From contig JAAPAO010000242.1 of assembly GCA_013115145.1 (NCBI GenBank), positions 1 to 48,317 on the forward strand: a stretch of DNA of 48,317 nucleotides, written 5' to 3'. The notes beneath the pieces are model-generated. The model saw nothing but the letters and a program-made list of their open reading frames with translations. It did no database searches and had not been told where the DNA came from. The translations under genes and the position numbers were made by a program. The stretch comes from Perkinsus chesapeaki. Taxonomy: Eukaryota; Perkinsozoa; Perkinsida; Perkinsidae. Below are positions 19,868 to 32,482 of this stretch, one piece after another (positions within the stretch are counted from its first letter, which is position 1; every line of letters starts with the position of its first letter).

Positions 19868-22800
19868 ATGTGGTGGAAAGGAGAGTATCCAGGGTGTCCT
19901 GCAGATGGACGTCTGAAGAACATTGATCTCGAGGAGGAGGTTCAGAGTATCGAGAGATATCTTGAAGATAGCGTCCATGCAATGGGGTTCACTAGTTTCA
20001 ACGCTGTTAACGATATAAAGATTCCCAGGTCCGTTTTCTCCCATCGCGCTTCACATCATACGAATAAACCGTTTAGGTGTATCAAATTCAAGCCTATTCC
20101 GGGGGAGCTCAGATCTCGGAAATCTCGGGGCTCCAAGGTCGCGGCGGACAAAAACCGCAGACCTTCCCGATCACCACCTATAGACACCCAGGTAACCATT
20201 GCGAATCAACAGCCCTTCGAGCGTATTTCTCTCAGGCCAGTACTTCAGCTTCATCAGCGGGCTCTGCGGCATTCCCATGCTCTGCTGCGGCAGCTTATCT
20301 ACCGTACTCGGCTGGTTTGGGGAAGTAATGAGCTCGGTAATAAGGCCAGACGTATCTTTCGACTCAGGCCTGGGTTCCGGCTAAGTCACAGCGATGCTCC
20401 CCTGATAAGAGAGACGATGTCTGGTAATGGGTTGGTTCAAATAAGTGGGGCGGATTGGGTGCTTTCTTGGAGTGGGGGGCACCCAAAGGAACAAACATTT
20501 CAACAATTGCAGGTAGTACGGGGGAGAACAGGCGGTTAATAAAACCAACCTTCTTGGTTCAACGGATCTTACCACGTTCAACTTGTAGATCTATCCTTAA
20601 CAATAGCACTAGTCCACACAATCTGTATCATACATCCCTGCTCAGGAGTGGCAGCGCATTAATCATTTTCCGCGATCGTCAGAGCTCACTCGTAAGGACC
20701 GCCTATGGTCGCACTATGCGGCCATGCAAGAGCTTTTTGGTGCTGAAGAGTTTGACTATCTCCCTGAGACATTCGTCTTGCCCGCGGATATGGACTCCTT
20801 CCTAGAGGTGAATGGTAACGCACAGCCCGATTCAGCCATATCTTCTAGGTCTACGACGTCAACCCTTCCTGGATCTGGATTGTCAAGCCAGCTTCCCAGT
20901 CTCGAGGCCGTGGAATCTTTCTGCTGCGCGACCTTGAAGATTTGCCTGTCGACTCGCACTGTGTCATCAGCCGATATATAGCGAATCCTTATTTAATCCA
21001 AGTAATTATAGCCTCTCTTCGTTTCTTTCCACAGTCTTCTTTCAGGGATATAAATTCGATCTTCGGGTGTACGTCCTCGTGACGGGCTTCGACCCACTTA
21101 GGATCTACATGTATAGGGAAGGCCTCACTCGGCTTGCGTGCAGTCCGTTCGCAGTGAAAACCACTGATGACCTCCAAAACAAGTAAGCCCACTGCACATT
21201 CCTTTATGTTTAATCAACTTGACAGATACAAACATCTTACCAATTACTCAATCTGTAAGAACTCGAATGACTATGTTGAAAATAGTGATGCGAGAGTGGA
21301 TAACTTCGGTCACAAATGGAGCCTTTCGGCATTCAATAAGCATTGTTCATACAGCAATCTAGACATGCCTAAGGTAGGGCTCCACAAAGGGCAATAGTCT
21401 TTATATTCTTCGTTCTCCAGATCTGGGCAAGAATAATAGATGCCATCCTGAAGACAATAATGGCTTCTGAGAGGCTCGGTCACGTTGGTAGGAGTGGCAT
21501 CAGTAGCCGTGCGGCCCACTGCTGCTTTGAACTCTTCGGGTAGTAAATACGGTAGTATCTTCGCACCTAGTTCATTCTCTTAGGTTCGACATCTTGCTGG
21601 ACTCCCGGCTCAAACCGTGGGTAATCGAAGTCAACCTTAGTCCGAGTTTAGTGGCCGATACGCCACTGGATCGCAAGGTAAGGGAGCTGGTCGATTTTCT
21701 TCCAGTCGATACTTGGGGCATTCAGATCAAAGCTCACCTCATTTCGGACGTTCTCAACCTAGTCGGCGTGCCTGTCTCCAGCCCACTAGGCGACAGTTAC
21801 CAGAGGTATTACGGCAGCAGCTTTGCATCAATGCTCAGTCGCCTTCCGAAGACCTTGCCTCCTAGCGGGGAAGGTAGAAGACACTCTTTTTGCTCAACTG
21901 CTACCCTTTCATACCCTTCAGATCGTCCTTCTACGAGCAACGGATGGGCAAATGGCAATGGGCTACCTAGGAGGAGAGAAGCTCATGGACATGGCATAGA
22001 TGAGAGGTCTTTCCGGGCACTGGTGCAAGTGTTGGGGGAGGTTAGGAGGCACCATGAGCATCTGAAAGGCAAAAGAGGGTCCAAGAACAACTTTATAAGA
22101 ATATATCCAACACCAGAGTCGGCTCGAAGGTAAGCGTCTGCTAAGTGCTGTCAGTGCTATATGTGTCTGGTGCAGGTTCAGAGGGCTGGTATCGGCTCAA
22201 AGCCGGTTCACTAGGCTTATCAATGATGTGCTGTATGGTCTTTTGGCTGGACCTGTCTGGCCCGTCCGTGATGAGCATAGTACCCCACCGAGGCGTTCTT
22301 CATCGCAACTGAGGATCTCCGCGGATATTAGGGAGAGCGGTCCGGCAAGAACCGAATCCCCTTCGAACGATATACGTGTCGGCCTTCTCATCCTAGAGTA
22401 TTGTGAGCGCCTTTGTATTTTACTGGAATCCCTATCGCCGAGTGCCCAAGCTAACATAGCTAGAACCGCGTCACTCTGGACACGATGTCAGGCTCTCGCA
22501 TCCGAAATTCCGAGTCAGCGACCATGGCACCCCGCGGTTAGCGCTCCAGACTTCGTGGATCGGATGCGAGCTCGGCTGAGTAGTCTGGCTTCTGAAGGCA
22601 TCTGGGCCAGCTACTCCCAGGACGAGGCTCCGCCATCCACCAGGGCAAAGTGCCGTCGCTACGTTCCCGCGTCTGTGGCTAAGTCCCCGACCGGATCGAA
22701 GCTGCTTCGTGGTCTCGCCGTTAGAAGCACCATGGATCTCGAGCGCGAACTCACGACGCTTGGGTTCTCGGCGGCATTCAGCGCCGTAATGGTGATTGCT

Positions 22801-23049
22801 GCGGACCCCAAGTCCTTCTCAAGAGTGAACACTTCCTTGGGACGGTTATCGACGTCTCGAATCGGAGAGGTGCGGAAACCGTCTGACATACTTCCTGATA
22901 TCCGACGAACGAAAAGTATTGGCACTTTGGTCGCCAAGAGCGACAAGAGTTCTTCTGCCATGGCCAAGACGGTTGCCGCGCCGTCAGTGAAGGCCCAGTT
23001 GGGCCACTTCTTCGAGGGGTTCACTGAGGAGGTCGATTTCGAGGTCTGA
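19868..23049 (+). CDS. tubulin tyrosine ligase-like protein (TTLL4-type, probable polyglutamylase), 898 residues
   Basis: Ten exons: 19868-20191, 20236-20324, 20368-20512, 20646-20807, 20849-21001, 21046-21182, 21226-21373, 21421-21539, 21584-22129, 22176-23049 (2697 nt, one frame). The TTL domain spans about 140-440: [34 protein letters not shown], the ATP-grasp nucleotide site [14 protein letters not shown] (250-263), [62 protein letters not shown], then VNLSPSL with the catalytic E-x-N. The spacing follows glutamylating TTLLs rather than tyrosine ligase itself. The 400-residue C-terminal part contains [11 protein letters not shown], seen in TTLL4/5 relatives, followed by unrecognised helical sequence. 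The family modifies tubulin tails in axonemes, which fits a flagellated cell. Confidence 0.87.
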
Positions 23050-23185
23050 TATCTTTACCCTCCATCGCTTCTGCCGTTGTTGTAGCATGCCTTACAAGCT
23101 GTGTCCTCATTTACCCTTACAATGTCTCGAGTTTCAGTTCTCATTAAACCTCTAATAGTATATTGTTTTTCGTGGATTATCAATA

Positions 23186-26100
23186 ATGTCGACGACAAAT
23201 ACTCCTTCTACACCAACCTCGTCTACGTCTTCCTCATCGGGGAAGTTCACTTGGTGTATCGGCATCGACTTTGGCACCCGTACCTCTGTGGTAGCCTCGG
23301 CCCTACCTGGTAACAAGACAACTGCTACTATCGGAATTGACGTTAACGATGTCTCTAACCGATCAACTCCCAGCATCGTCGCTCTTTCTGATGGTTTACG
23401 CTTGACCGGTGAACACGCCATGAACCAAGTAGGTTGTCACATCCCTGCAGTGGTTCGTGGTCATCCGCATCCTTTCAGACCGGCGGATATATATCACATT
23501 TGGCGTCTGCCCTCGAGGATCCCGTTGCCTGCAGCAAACGGTTCGAGTGTGCTTGGGAGACCAAGCTCGGCCCTGTTAATCATGCCGACCGTGAGGGAAT
23601 CGAGCTCACTCCAACACAGGCCACAGCCATCTATCTCAAAGTCAGTTGGTCGTTTTTATTTCCTTGCCGCTTCAATACCATGCTTTCTCAGAACCTACGT
23701 TCCTACGCCTCTTGTGGTGATGCCACCGCCCCAGACGTCATGACCATCGCCGTTCCTGATGGTTACTCAGATGAGGCTATCGACAGACTTGTGAAGGCTG
23801 CTGCACTTGCCACCCCGAGTAAGCCGGCATGAACGGGAAGAAGGCGTAGAGCTACTTATTTTCTCAGACCAGCACCTTGTCGTAGTAGACCATAACTTGG
23901 CCATCGCCAACGCCTACAAGCATAAGGAGTCCACGGCGAAGCTCGAGGAGTCTGGGTAAGTCTTTGACTAGTCCAGATTAGCATAATATTTTCAGATTGG
24001 TTCTCTTCGTTGATGTTGGATACTCCCATGCGACTGCTACTCTAGTATCTTACCCCGAGGGTAAAATAATTGCCACTGAGACCAATAAGGATGTCGGAGT
24101 TTTTGAGTACATCCGCACTATATGCGACATGGTATGGCTCGCATACCCTAGCGTTCCGATTTTTCCGTTGCTAGGTCCGCGACCAGTATGGCGCAGTTAA
24201 GCTGTGCACTCGCCGAGGGCGCCGTTTACTAGCTGCTGCCGAGAAGGCTCTCAAGCAGGTTCGTACCGTCTGAGTGTTTCTTCTGTCATACGCTTGCCTC
24301 CTCAGCTGTCAATGCTAGCTGATACCACTCTCGAGTTGGAATGCTTCACAGAGGATGATGGAGATGTCCGTCTTAACCTCACTAGGTTGGTGCTATCCGC
24401 CACCGCAGAAGTAATTACCATTTTTCAGAAGCAAGTTCGAGGATGCCTCTAAGGAGATTACGGCAACAATCGAGGCTTTAGTCGCACGTGTAGCCAGCGT
24501 TGCTGGGGACTCCCTCGGCCACGTCGAATTGGTGGGCGGTGGCAGCCGTATTCCCTGTGTAAAGGAAGCTATTGCGAAGTACACGACAAAACGTTGAGGG
24601 GTGCAACTCGTTACAACTTCTATTAGGGCCGCTAATGTATCACCTGACCAACTAGGCTCTGGCTTGGATGGCAGTAGCTGTGTTGCTGTTGGGGCCGCGG
24701 CTGTGGCTGTGGAGGTTGCCAGAGGCGAAACGGTAGAGGGTATCAAGAAGGATGTCAAACTTACGGACGACATGGTGGACCCTAGTGAAAGGGAGCTTGA
24801 GGAGTGGATGCAGCAAGTTCACGACAAAGAGGTCAGACATCTTGTCATTTAGTGCGGTCGCACTGTGATATCATTAGACCGCTCGACGCCATGCTAAGAA
24901 CGCCTTTGAGACTTACATTTACACTGTCCGCGACTGGATGAACAACGACAAGCAGGGACTTCTTCCCAAGGACAAGGTAGGAATCGTGGGATAGCATATT
25001 GCAATCGAGATCCCGCAAAACAGGGAGTAACTGATCATGCCTCGCTACGGCCTCGAGACGCTGTCTCGCCGTCTGAAGGCCCACAAATTGTGGGGAACTC
25101 CTTCCGTAATGTCTACTGTTCAGATCACGCCCAGGCTCGAAAAGGATGAGCTTTGGTTCGAAGATGAGCAGTATGGAGAAGTGCCCGTATCAACTGAGCA
25201 ATATGAGGAGAAGCTTAAGGCCCTTAAGGAGTTCGTCGAGGAAGAGGGGTAGGCATAGTCGTGGGTTGTTTAGTATGATGCGTCCGATTCAGAGAGGCGT
25301 ACTTCAAGGCTCGTGAAGAGGAGCGACAGAAGGCGGAGAAGGAGCTGGAGGATAGAGCAGCTCAAGAGAACGGTGGGTTGTGATGCAGGTGGCGAAAGTT
25401 GCACCGCTTTGGCAGGCAAGGAGAAGGAAGACCACGACTTCCGCAAGATGCCCGCCAGTGAGAGGTTGAGGATGGCTGCTAAGAACAAGGAGGAGGGAAA
25501 CGTTGTGTTCAAGGCAGGCAATCTAACGGATGCCGTCAACCGGTACGTTCTTTCCTCGATGCTCCATAGTATCCCTCACGCATCAGGTATGCTCGCGCCA
25601 TGCAGCATCTAAATAAGGCTTTCGATATGAGCCCTGAGCAGCAAGCTGAGCACGACTCTATTGCTCTCTCATGTCATTTGAATACCGCACAGTGTTATAT
25701 CAAAATGGCTGGAAGTGAGAGGTAACTAATGAGGGGGGCACAGCTTGTTTACAGTGTATGCCCGCGTTAAGCAAGTAGTTGTTCGTTGCCATTGGATAAA
25801 ACAACTATTTGTGTACAAAGGATCGCCCAACTTTGTGCGTTATAATGCATGTTGCTGACGCCTGATTTACAACTACTGATTTCTTCCTTATCAGTGATAA
25901 ACAAACCGCTGAGCGACTCTGGGGGAAGGCAGTTTCCGCCGCGAAGGATGCTACTCAGATTGACCATGGCAGCGTCAAGGCGCAGTAAGAAATCCTAATA
26001 ATATTATACTCTCTATCACTGCACTTTAGTTACCGTTTGGCATTAGCGCAGGATCATTTGGGCCAGTTCGATGAGGGTTTAACCTCAGTCAAGCGTGCCC

Positions 26101-26213
26101 GACACCTGGCGCCCGAGGACAAGGAGGTTGTTAGACTCGAGAGCAGAATACAAACACAAATTGACAGACAGAACGCCAAGGCCAAGAAAATGTATAAAAA
26201 AATGTTCGCATAA
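23186..26213 (+). CDS. Hsp110-type ATPase domain fused to a TPR carboxylate-clamp domain, 699 residues
   Basis: Sixteen exons: 23186-23428, 23479-23640, 23692-23818, 23868-23955, 23996-24131, 24175-24258, 24306-24385, 24429-24592, 24656-24831, 24878-24976, 25124-25248, 25293-25372, 25416-25542, 25587-25721, 25895-25984, 26030-26213 (2100 nt, one frame). The nucleotide-binding domain has GIDFGT (26-31), VLFVDVGYSHAT (Hsp110-like second phosphate loop, not the DLGGGT of Hsp70) and VELVGGGSRIPCVKEAI. It runs straight into the helical lid (HDKETARRHAKNAFETYIYT). The beta-sandwich substrate domain, normally about 110+ residues, is absent; about 30 residues take its place on one continuous exon. 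After a charged helix come three TPRs (about 535-690) with clamp residues: K and N in NKEEGN, N in HLNTAQCY, K and R in KAHYR. Such clamps bind the EEVD ends of Hsp70/Hsp90. Confidence 0.85.
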
Positions 26214-26413
26214 TTCGGCCTTTCCAAAAAGGCGATATAAATACCCTTTTAACCACTGTCAAGTTTCGGGAGGGTTTCGAAGAGTTGTGTTACACCAGTG
26301 ACGGGAGAGGTTACAACTTAACGCGATTCTGAGATGATAGAACGAATAAATGAGTTTGTAAATGGTGGAATTATAACAATATTAAAGAGCAAAAATGCAG
26401 GATGGTTAACACA

Positions 26414-29400
26414 CTACGAGAGGCCAAAACCAGCCTTGGCATAAATAGCCGTTAAGAGCTTTTTCCGCAACTTCTCCACATTCCCTCCGTAGTCGGGGAG
26501 TTTGAGGAGGTTCACGCAAGTGCTGGCAGTTGGCAAACGGTCAGGATCATCGACCCTTGCTATCGCAAATAAGGGAGAAAGTGTTTTGAAGCCAAGCAGA
26601 GGCGGTCTGGGATTGCTAGTCACAAATTGGAGCAATGCGTCTCGGTCGGCGTCGGTGAAGAGGTCTCTGACGACGTGCCAGAACGCGCGGATATTTGGAT
26701 GCTCTGCGAAGTAACCATTAGAGTACTCAGTATGCCGTTGAAGATCATCGACATCGAATCCGCGCCTTTCTTCTCCTGATATCAGCATGTTCAGTTCTTC
26801 TGGACAAAACAACTGAAGGAGATATAAACTGAGAATCAGAAACTCTTCTTTGGGAAGACCCTACCTGAAGCCATTGCACTGGAATGATATCACCAATGCC
26901 CTCAACGAATGCCTTAGTCTGCTGCTCAATTTGAGTGCACGTTTTGAACTTCGTCATTAGCAGTAGATACAGCATTCTGTTGTCAGCGGTTACGGGTATC
27001 TTGCAAGACAGCACAGTGAGGGCTGGCGACAGACGGAGGCGCCTGAACTACCTTGCTTCCACCAGGGATCAATTCCACATCCCGATTTCCTGCTGTAACA
27101 GTGAAAGTTAAGGAGAGGGCATCCACATCTTCCGGTGAGCAATGCCTTAAGTAAAGCAGACTTCGGCATACCTGGACCGATGCGCTAGCAACTTGTCCTC
27201 CGAACAAAACGCTGGTCTACCTCCTTATCGATGGTAGCAACTTCGTCAATGGAAAACTGTAATCCCAGTATACGATTAAGAAAAACAATAGAGAATCGTG
27301 TATCAACCAGAATCTAAGAAAACTGAGTGATCGCCTTCACACGAGGCATTTAACCCACCAATTCATAAACCGCCTTCCCAACCGCGCGACCAAGATTTCG
27401 GATCTGATTCAGCTCTTCCACTGTCGGAGTGGCATTGGGGATCGGATAAACTCCTATAGGAGGCAGTCTATCGACTACAGCTTCAATAATAGGCCGAACA
27501 TACCGCCGTTCTCGTCCGATGTGAAGAACTTGCCGAAGGCCTCTTTCGTCCAGAGGTTGAGGAACTCTTTGAACAGGCCGCCGCCGTCTATGCCGGGTTC
27601 CATTGCACCTGAAGAAAATATTTGATTGATATACAAGCGGATCTTACCAGTCTCATCAATCCATTCTACTCGCCATCGGGCATGACTCGATCCACTCGAG
27701 GACATGTTTTCCATCATCTTCATACCGTCTTTCAGAAGCAAATCAGGATCTGAAAACCAAGAAGCCCATAAAAGAAACAAAAAAAGGGAGGCGGTCTGCT
27801 GACCCCTATGGACTGTCTGCAGCGTTTCGTTCCGTCTCGAGCGCATCATGAACATCAAATCAGCGTGCCGTCGCTCGCCGCCACTGTGGTCGTTGAGGAG
27901 AACTGTATGGAATAGAGCGACTCGGTCCTTGAAAGCTATCTGAAGCACAAAAGATTATACGTGCGTTGAATAACAAAGGCAAACCCACCGAGTGAGGAAG
28001 TTCGGCAAGAACTGCACTGAGCTGACGCTGTTCGCCCTCGTGGGATCGACTACGGCCGTTAGATTTCGGAGTAAAGAAGTAGTGTACCGCAGGCTCCTGT
28101 TGCTGCGATCTGGCATCACAAGTCGAACAGCGTCGTGTGTCATCCACAACTCTCACTCTGACTGAGCGTTTTGCGTAGCCGAATCACCCTCCACATCGTT
28201 ATCTTCATCCATGTAATCTACGTCGTTCATTTCCTCGTCACCACCACCCCCTTCAGCGGCCAAGTCCGCCAATCGGACGTCTGCAGCTGCCCTCAAAAGG
28301 GGCCGAGAGGAACGAACCACCCAGTAGTCAGCCGAATCCAGACCTAGAGTCGATCTGAACAGTCAAGTCAATCACCAAAGAATCAGGCGAAGATTCGTTA
28401 CCTCCGTCCGTGAAGAGAGCGGCAGATTCTGCAAACCCCACTGACAAGTGTTTGCAGCTGCTGGGTGCAACCGGGCTGGGCCGAAGCTGACAACAACTTG
28501 AAGGCCACGAGGTTTAGTACGGGAATAGCTGATCGAAGTATCTGACATCACTTGGTCCCGGTAGTGTAGCGGCGAAGGGGCCACTGGACCCGGGCCAGGG
28601 GTGAGGCAAGCGAGACGGTACGTCAGGGTCCACGGGATTGCGGTCTTTCCTCTTCATATCATCAGCGTCCATGACTTGCAGGGCTGTCCCATAAAGAGTC
28701 GCCGAGGCGCTCAATCCTACATAAACAAGCTCGTCGCCCGACAGAACCTAGTAGCGATAGCAATGTACGAAAAACCTTCTACTTGATGAGGTAAGGTCTA
28801 CCTTATCTGCACAGGACTGCGCAAGGGACTCTTTTGCATTATCAGTTGCCGAAGGACAGACTAAGTACGGCTCCACAAAACGTCTCACAATAACCTCGTG
28901 AATCCGCGGGATCGACGCCAGTAACTAACGTAAGTATTGTTCCGGTAATGGTCTGACGGAGGTATCCTACAACTCTTGTGTCGTTCTCGAGAGCAATGGA
29001 GTTCTGCGTGCCGAAGTAAAGGCCAAGGAGGGCCCAGATCGCCTCGTCGTCACCGTGCCGAGCCAAGGCCTTCATAACGTGTGGCGACAACAGTACATCG
29101 TTCGAGTTGCCGCGCGATCGAGATCCCCACCAGACGGCGCGAACCACAGCACTAGATATTCCAGTAGTGGCCGAATCCTCAATCCATCGGCACAGATTCT
29201 GAGATAGATGCTGCGCTGTATCATCAGAAGGTTCCGGGAAATAACGAGAGAGCTCGGCTTCGACGTCGGGATACACACTTTCAAGGAAATGCACAGCCGC
29301 TGTGGTAATAGCCTGAAAAGAGCAGGTTTGCAGAGAGCTAGACGGTGATGACCAACCTGGAACTCGGGCTCATCGCGGTTGGCTGTCATTCCTTGCGTGA

Positions 29401-30344
29401 GCGTCGCCAACGCTAACACGCCCCCTATTTTGGCATCGTGGATGAGCTTCAAGGATCTAGAAGGCTCCTTCCACACGCCCCCGGCTAAGACCGCCAGCCG
29501 CTTCGAATCGGTTACAGCCTCTCCTAGCCCCCCATCGGGAAGGATCAAGGCTAAGTCGAACGACCGTGACGAATCGATGTCCAATAGGAGAGATAAGAAC
29601 CTCGGTAACTAAGAATAGACAACTGGCCATGGATCCCAAATGTTGTAAGGACCCTCACCAAGTCCTGTGGATAGGAGTCTACAAAAGCACTCACACAGCC
29701 GCCGGAGCGGACTACCGAAAGTTGGTAATGGTGAATCACCAATTCAGCGGTGTCCGACGATATGCGAAGGTCATCTTCCTTGTTCGATCGTATCTGCAGA
29801 GACAGGTATGTAGAGTATTTGATGGGGCGGTGACAGTCGTACTGAATGAGCAAATAGCAGTCTCTGGATCTGCCCCGGCAAAGCTTTAGCGAGAAACTTG
29901 CCGAGGACGGAGCTCTCCAATCCAAGGGACCGCACCGCCTACATAGTACAATGTACACTCAACCGAGTAGCCGATGATCAGGAAGCTTACTTTGCTAAGG
30001 TCACTATTTCGCTTATCAACGGTGGATCGCAATTCCTTGGCCACCTGACATGCTTCCCTTCGACCACGATACACGCGTTGAATAAACGCTGCAGCCGAGT
30101 TCCTTTTACGGTTTTGTTCCCGTCTGAGCCAGGGAAGACAATAGAGAAAGCATATCCCAACGGAAAAGGAAAAGCGCGAGATCAAAGGGTATAGTAGTTT
30201 CCACGTGAGAAAGACGATTATGTATCCGAATAGAACGTACCTCTGTCGCTCGAGCCGCTGCTGCTGCAAGAAGCGTGACTTGGTCATGGCCGCGGATCGA
30301 CCTGCCAGGTTAACACCGCCACCATGTTCGAGACCACTCCACAT
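26414..30344 (-). CDS. HECT E3 ubiquitin ligase of UBE3B/UBE3C (Hul5) type
   Basis: The N terminus (start 30344, MWSGLEHGGGVNLAGRS) continues across an intron into an IQ motif, AAAFIQRVYRGRREA, as in UBE3B and UBE3C. Next come helical exons, for example 28842-29300 region and LPRFLSLLLDID near 29600. The HECT domain is resolved exon by exon: ELPHS|IAFKDRVALFHTVL, AMEPGIDGGGLFKEFLN, NQIRNLGRAVGKAVYEL, LQFSIDEVATIDKE, IPVTADNRMLYLLL, FCPEELNMLISGEE, and the catalytic end RLPTASTCVNLLKLPDYG with the active Cys, ending in AKAGFGLS (stop at 26414). UBE3B/C ligases extend ubiquitin chains on proteasome-bound or mitochondrial substrates. Exon borders between 28,150 and 28,850 are not all resolved, so total length (about 1,000 residues) is approximate. 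Converges with the Hsp110-TPR gene, 200 bp apart. Confidence 0.85.
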
Positions 30345-30625
30345 ACTAAATAAAGCAAATTCTGAATGAGCCAATGTATATAGAAATGACGTGTTGCGAA
30401 GTTGCTACGCACACATGCCGCCCGAAAACGCAACGTCGACGAAACAAGTAAGATAAGCACGTTAAGCATGTCAGTTGAATCTGAGCTCATCCCTGAAGTT
30501 TCTTATGGCCGTCTGATGGTCAAATGGAAGACCTTTTAATGGGAACGAAAGATCTTTTAAAAGGGCGCATTCACGAATCTTCTCCCTGAATACCCACAGA
30601 TCAGATGATACACATGTGCACTTGT

Positions 30626-32146
30626 TCACCTTCCATGAAAGCGGCGCTTCAATTGTGCTACTATTAGCTGCTCCAAATTGGGTAATCTGTTGTCCACCGC
30701 ATATCCTCTAGGCGCCCGTGGACCTACCCAGGTAAGCTCTGAATCGAGCACAGGTCTTCTCTCACCGTCCTCCCACATTCGTCGGGTGTATGGATTAGCG
30801 TAGGAAGGGAGGGTATTGAGGGCGGGGCTAGAACCGAATATGCTGGTCATGCCTCGCTTGAAAGTGTCGTATCTGACGCTTGGTAGCTATATTCCAGTGG
30901 CCAACAGTTCCTTGGAAGATACCTTTTCCAGACAGTGGCCAGACGGCGCACAAAAGGGGAAGAAGGGATATTCAGAACATCTTCGTTAGATCGAATATCG
31001 CCTGCGTTCGCTGCCTGGAGGTAGCTAGCCCATTCATCAAACACTCGACTGTGGCACAGGAAATGACTGACCAAGTTGTACATCTAAAGCATTGATGAGC
31101 GTTCTCGGCCTGATACGTAATAGCTCCTATAGAGGCTACCTCCGCCGAAAGATGTCTAGCAAGCTTCGTAGAAGTAGTGGGATTGCCAGTAGAAGGGGTT
31201 GTGAGGCTATCCACGAGGATTCTGGCGCTGCTGGTTATACTGTCGGGTAACGCCTTTACATGATACTGCACCTATACAAGATAAATGCTCAATGCAGCTC
31301 GGTAACCATACCAACACACAAATTATGGCTGGAGACAATAAGGCCACGAATTCGATCAGTCTGATTAGAAAAGACAAGGAATGGGAAAAGCAAGTCGGGG
31401 CCGACACGACAAATGGACAAACTCCACTTGCTATTAGCAAAGAGCTGCTTTTGCAGTGAATAACCAGCTAATATTGAATTAAGTTACTACCCCTTTGCAG
31501 TGACCCGCCCTACTACCGTGTATTGTAGGCTAAGCAAACATAGTACTATGAAATGCAGTCCTCTCGACCTTCCGGCTATCTCTTGAGCTCGATTGAAGTG
31601 GTAAGGATGGCGACCAATAAATTCCTCCTCTTCCATACCCAATTGCCACCCATTCGGCTTCAGCCACTCCAGACGCTGTCGTGGTTCTAATAACCGCTCC
31701 ATACGTAGCAGGGCTTCGTAAGCATCTTTAGCAAGGCGGCGATCCTGCAAGTAGAAGAAAAATCAGAGGAAAAAACTGCGCAGCCAACGCTTGTACGACC
31801 ATTTTCGGACAACTTGATCCACTAGCGTCCTCCTGCTGCACTATGCGATTCCCTTCCTCAGAACAGGAATCCTCCTCACCATCAAGTGTCCTGAAATTTT
31901 CAACAATGCTGAGGTTTTACTAAGTTAACGTGAGAGCAGAATCCTACGGGAAAGTTCTCAGTGGTGACCGGATATCAGAAAAATCTCTAGCTCAGAAATG
32001 CAGCATGGATTCGCCGAATACCATGTTTGTTACCTCTTTCCCGGTTCTCTGAGTATTGGCGTGCCGATATCGCTTATGTAGGGTATATAAACCCAGGGGA
32101 TTCCACAAGCTAGACCTTCACCTTTAACCGAGTTAAAGGATGTCAT
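30626..32146 (-). CDS. seven-exon orphan, 365 residues
   Basis: Exons 32034-32146, 31800-31890, 31547-31744, 31312-31467, 31140-31265, 30923-31083, 30626-30878 (1098 nt, one frame). The start reads MTSFNSVKGEGLACG, then WVYIPYISDIGTPILREPG. Exon 3 encodes a charged helical segment (DAYEALLRMERLLEPRQRLE) and exon 4 a hydrophobic stretch (LSFLIRLIEFVALLSPAII) that could be a membrane helix. The C terminus is basic. The PYISDIGT string recalls the Frag1/DRAM family, but the expected six-helix layout is missing, so I do not assign that family. Exon 4 has a second open frame, which lowers certainty there. The stop lies 280 bp upstream of the HECT start, same strand. Confidence 0.6.
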
Positions 32147-32482
32147 AGCAAAAAATGATGAAGGCTCCTTACGGCGGTAGATGCCTTGCGCTTATTTTTT
32201 CGCCGACGCCCGACACTGTAATCGTAACGCAACACGACTTATGGCTGAGAAGGATCTCGAAGGAAATTATTCCACGCACCGCGCAAATGATGGTTCCAAC
32301 AAGATAGGGGTGTAAGACAGCAACTGTTATAGAAGCAACGGTGACATTAATTGCTACGAAAATTTGAAGCCATCGGTAGTATTACCGCTGGGGAATCGAA
32401 GAGCAGTGCCCAGACTCAGTACACAGGAGTAAGGTGCCCGCTGCATTGCGACAGATGCTTTGAGACGCGACTCTTAAGGTCC
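32147..32482. other. intergenic region
   Basis: Upstream of the 365-residue orphan and downstream of the next minus-strand gene. I see no coding frame or repeat. Confidence 0.5.

Noticed and set aside
24592-24655. In-frame TGA (24595-24597) that would truncate the Hsp110-TPR protein
   Set aside because: It lies inside a 63-nt GT...AG stretch; removing it joins AKYTTK to SGLDGSSCVAVGAA in frame and restores the expected Hsp110 order.
30626-32146. Frag1/DRAM membrane family, from the PYISDIGT string
   Set aside because: The six-helix layout of that family is missing and the match is only eight residues.
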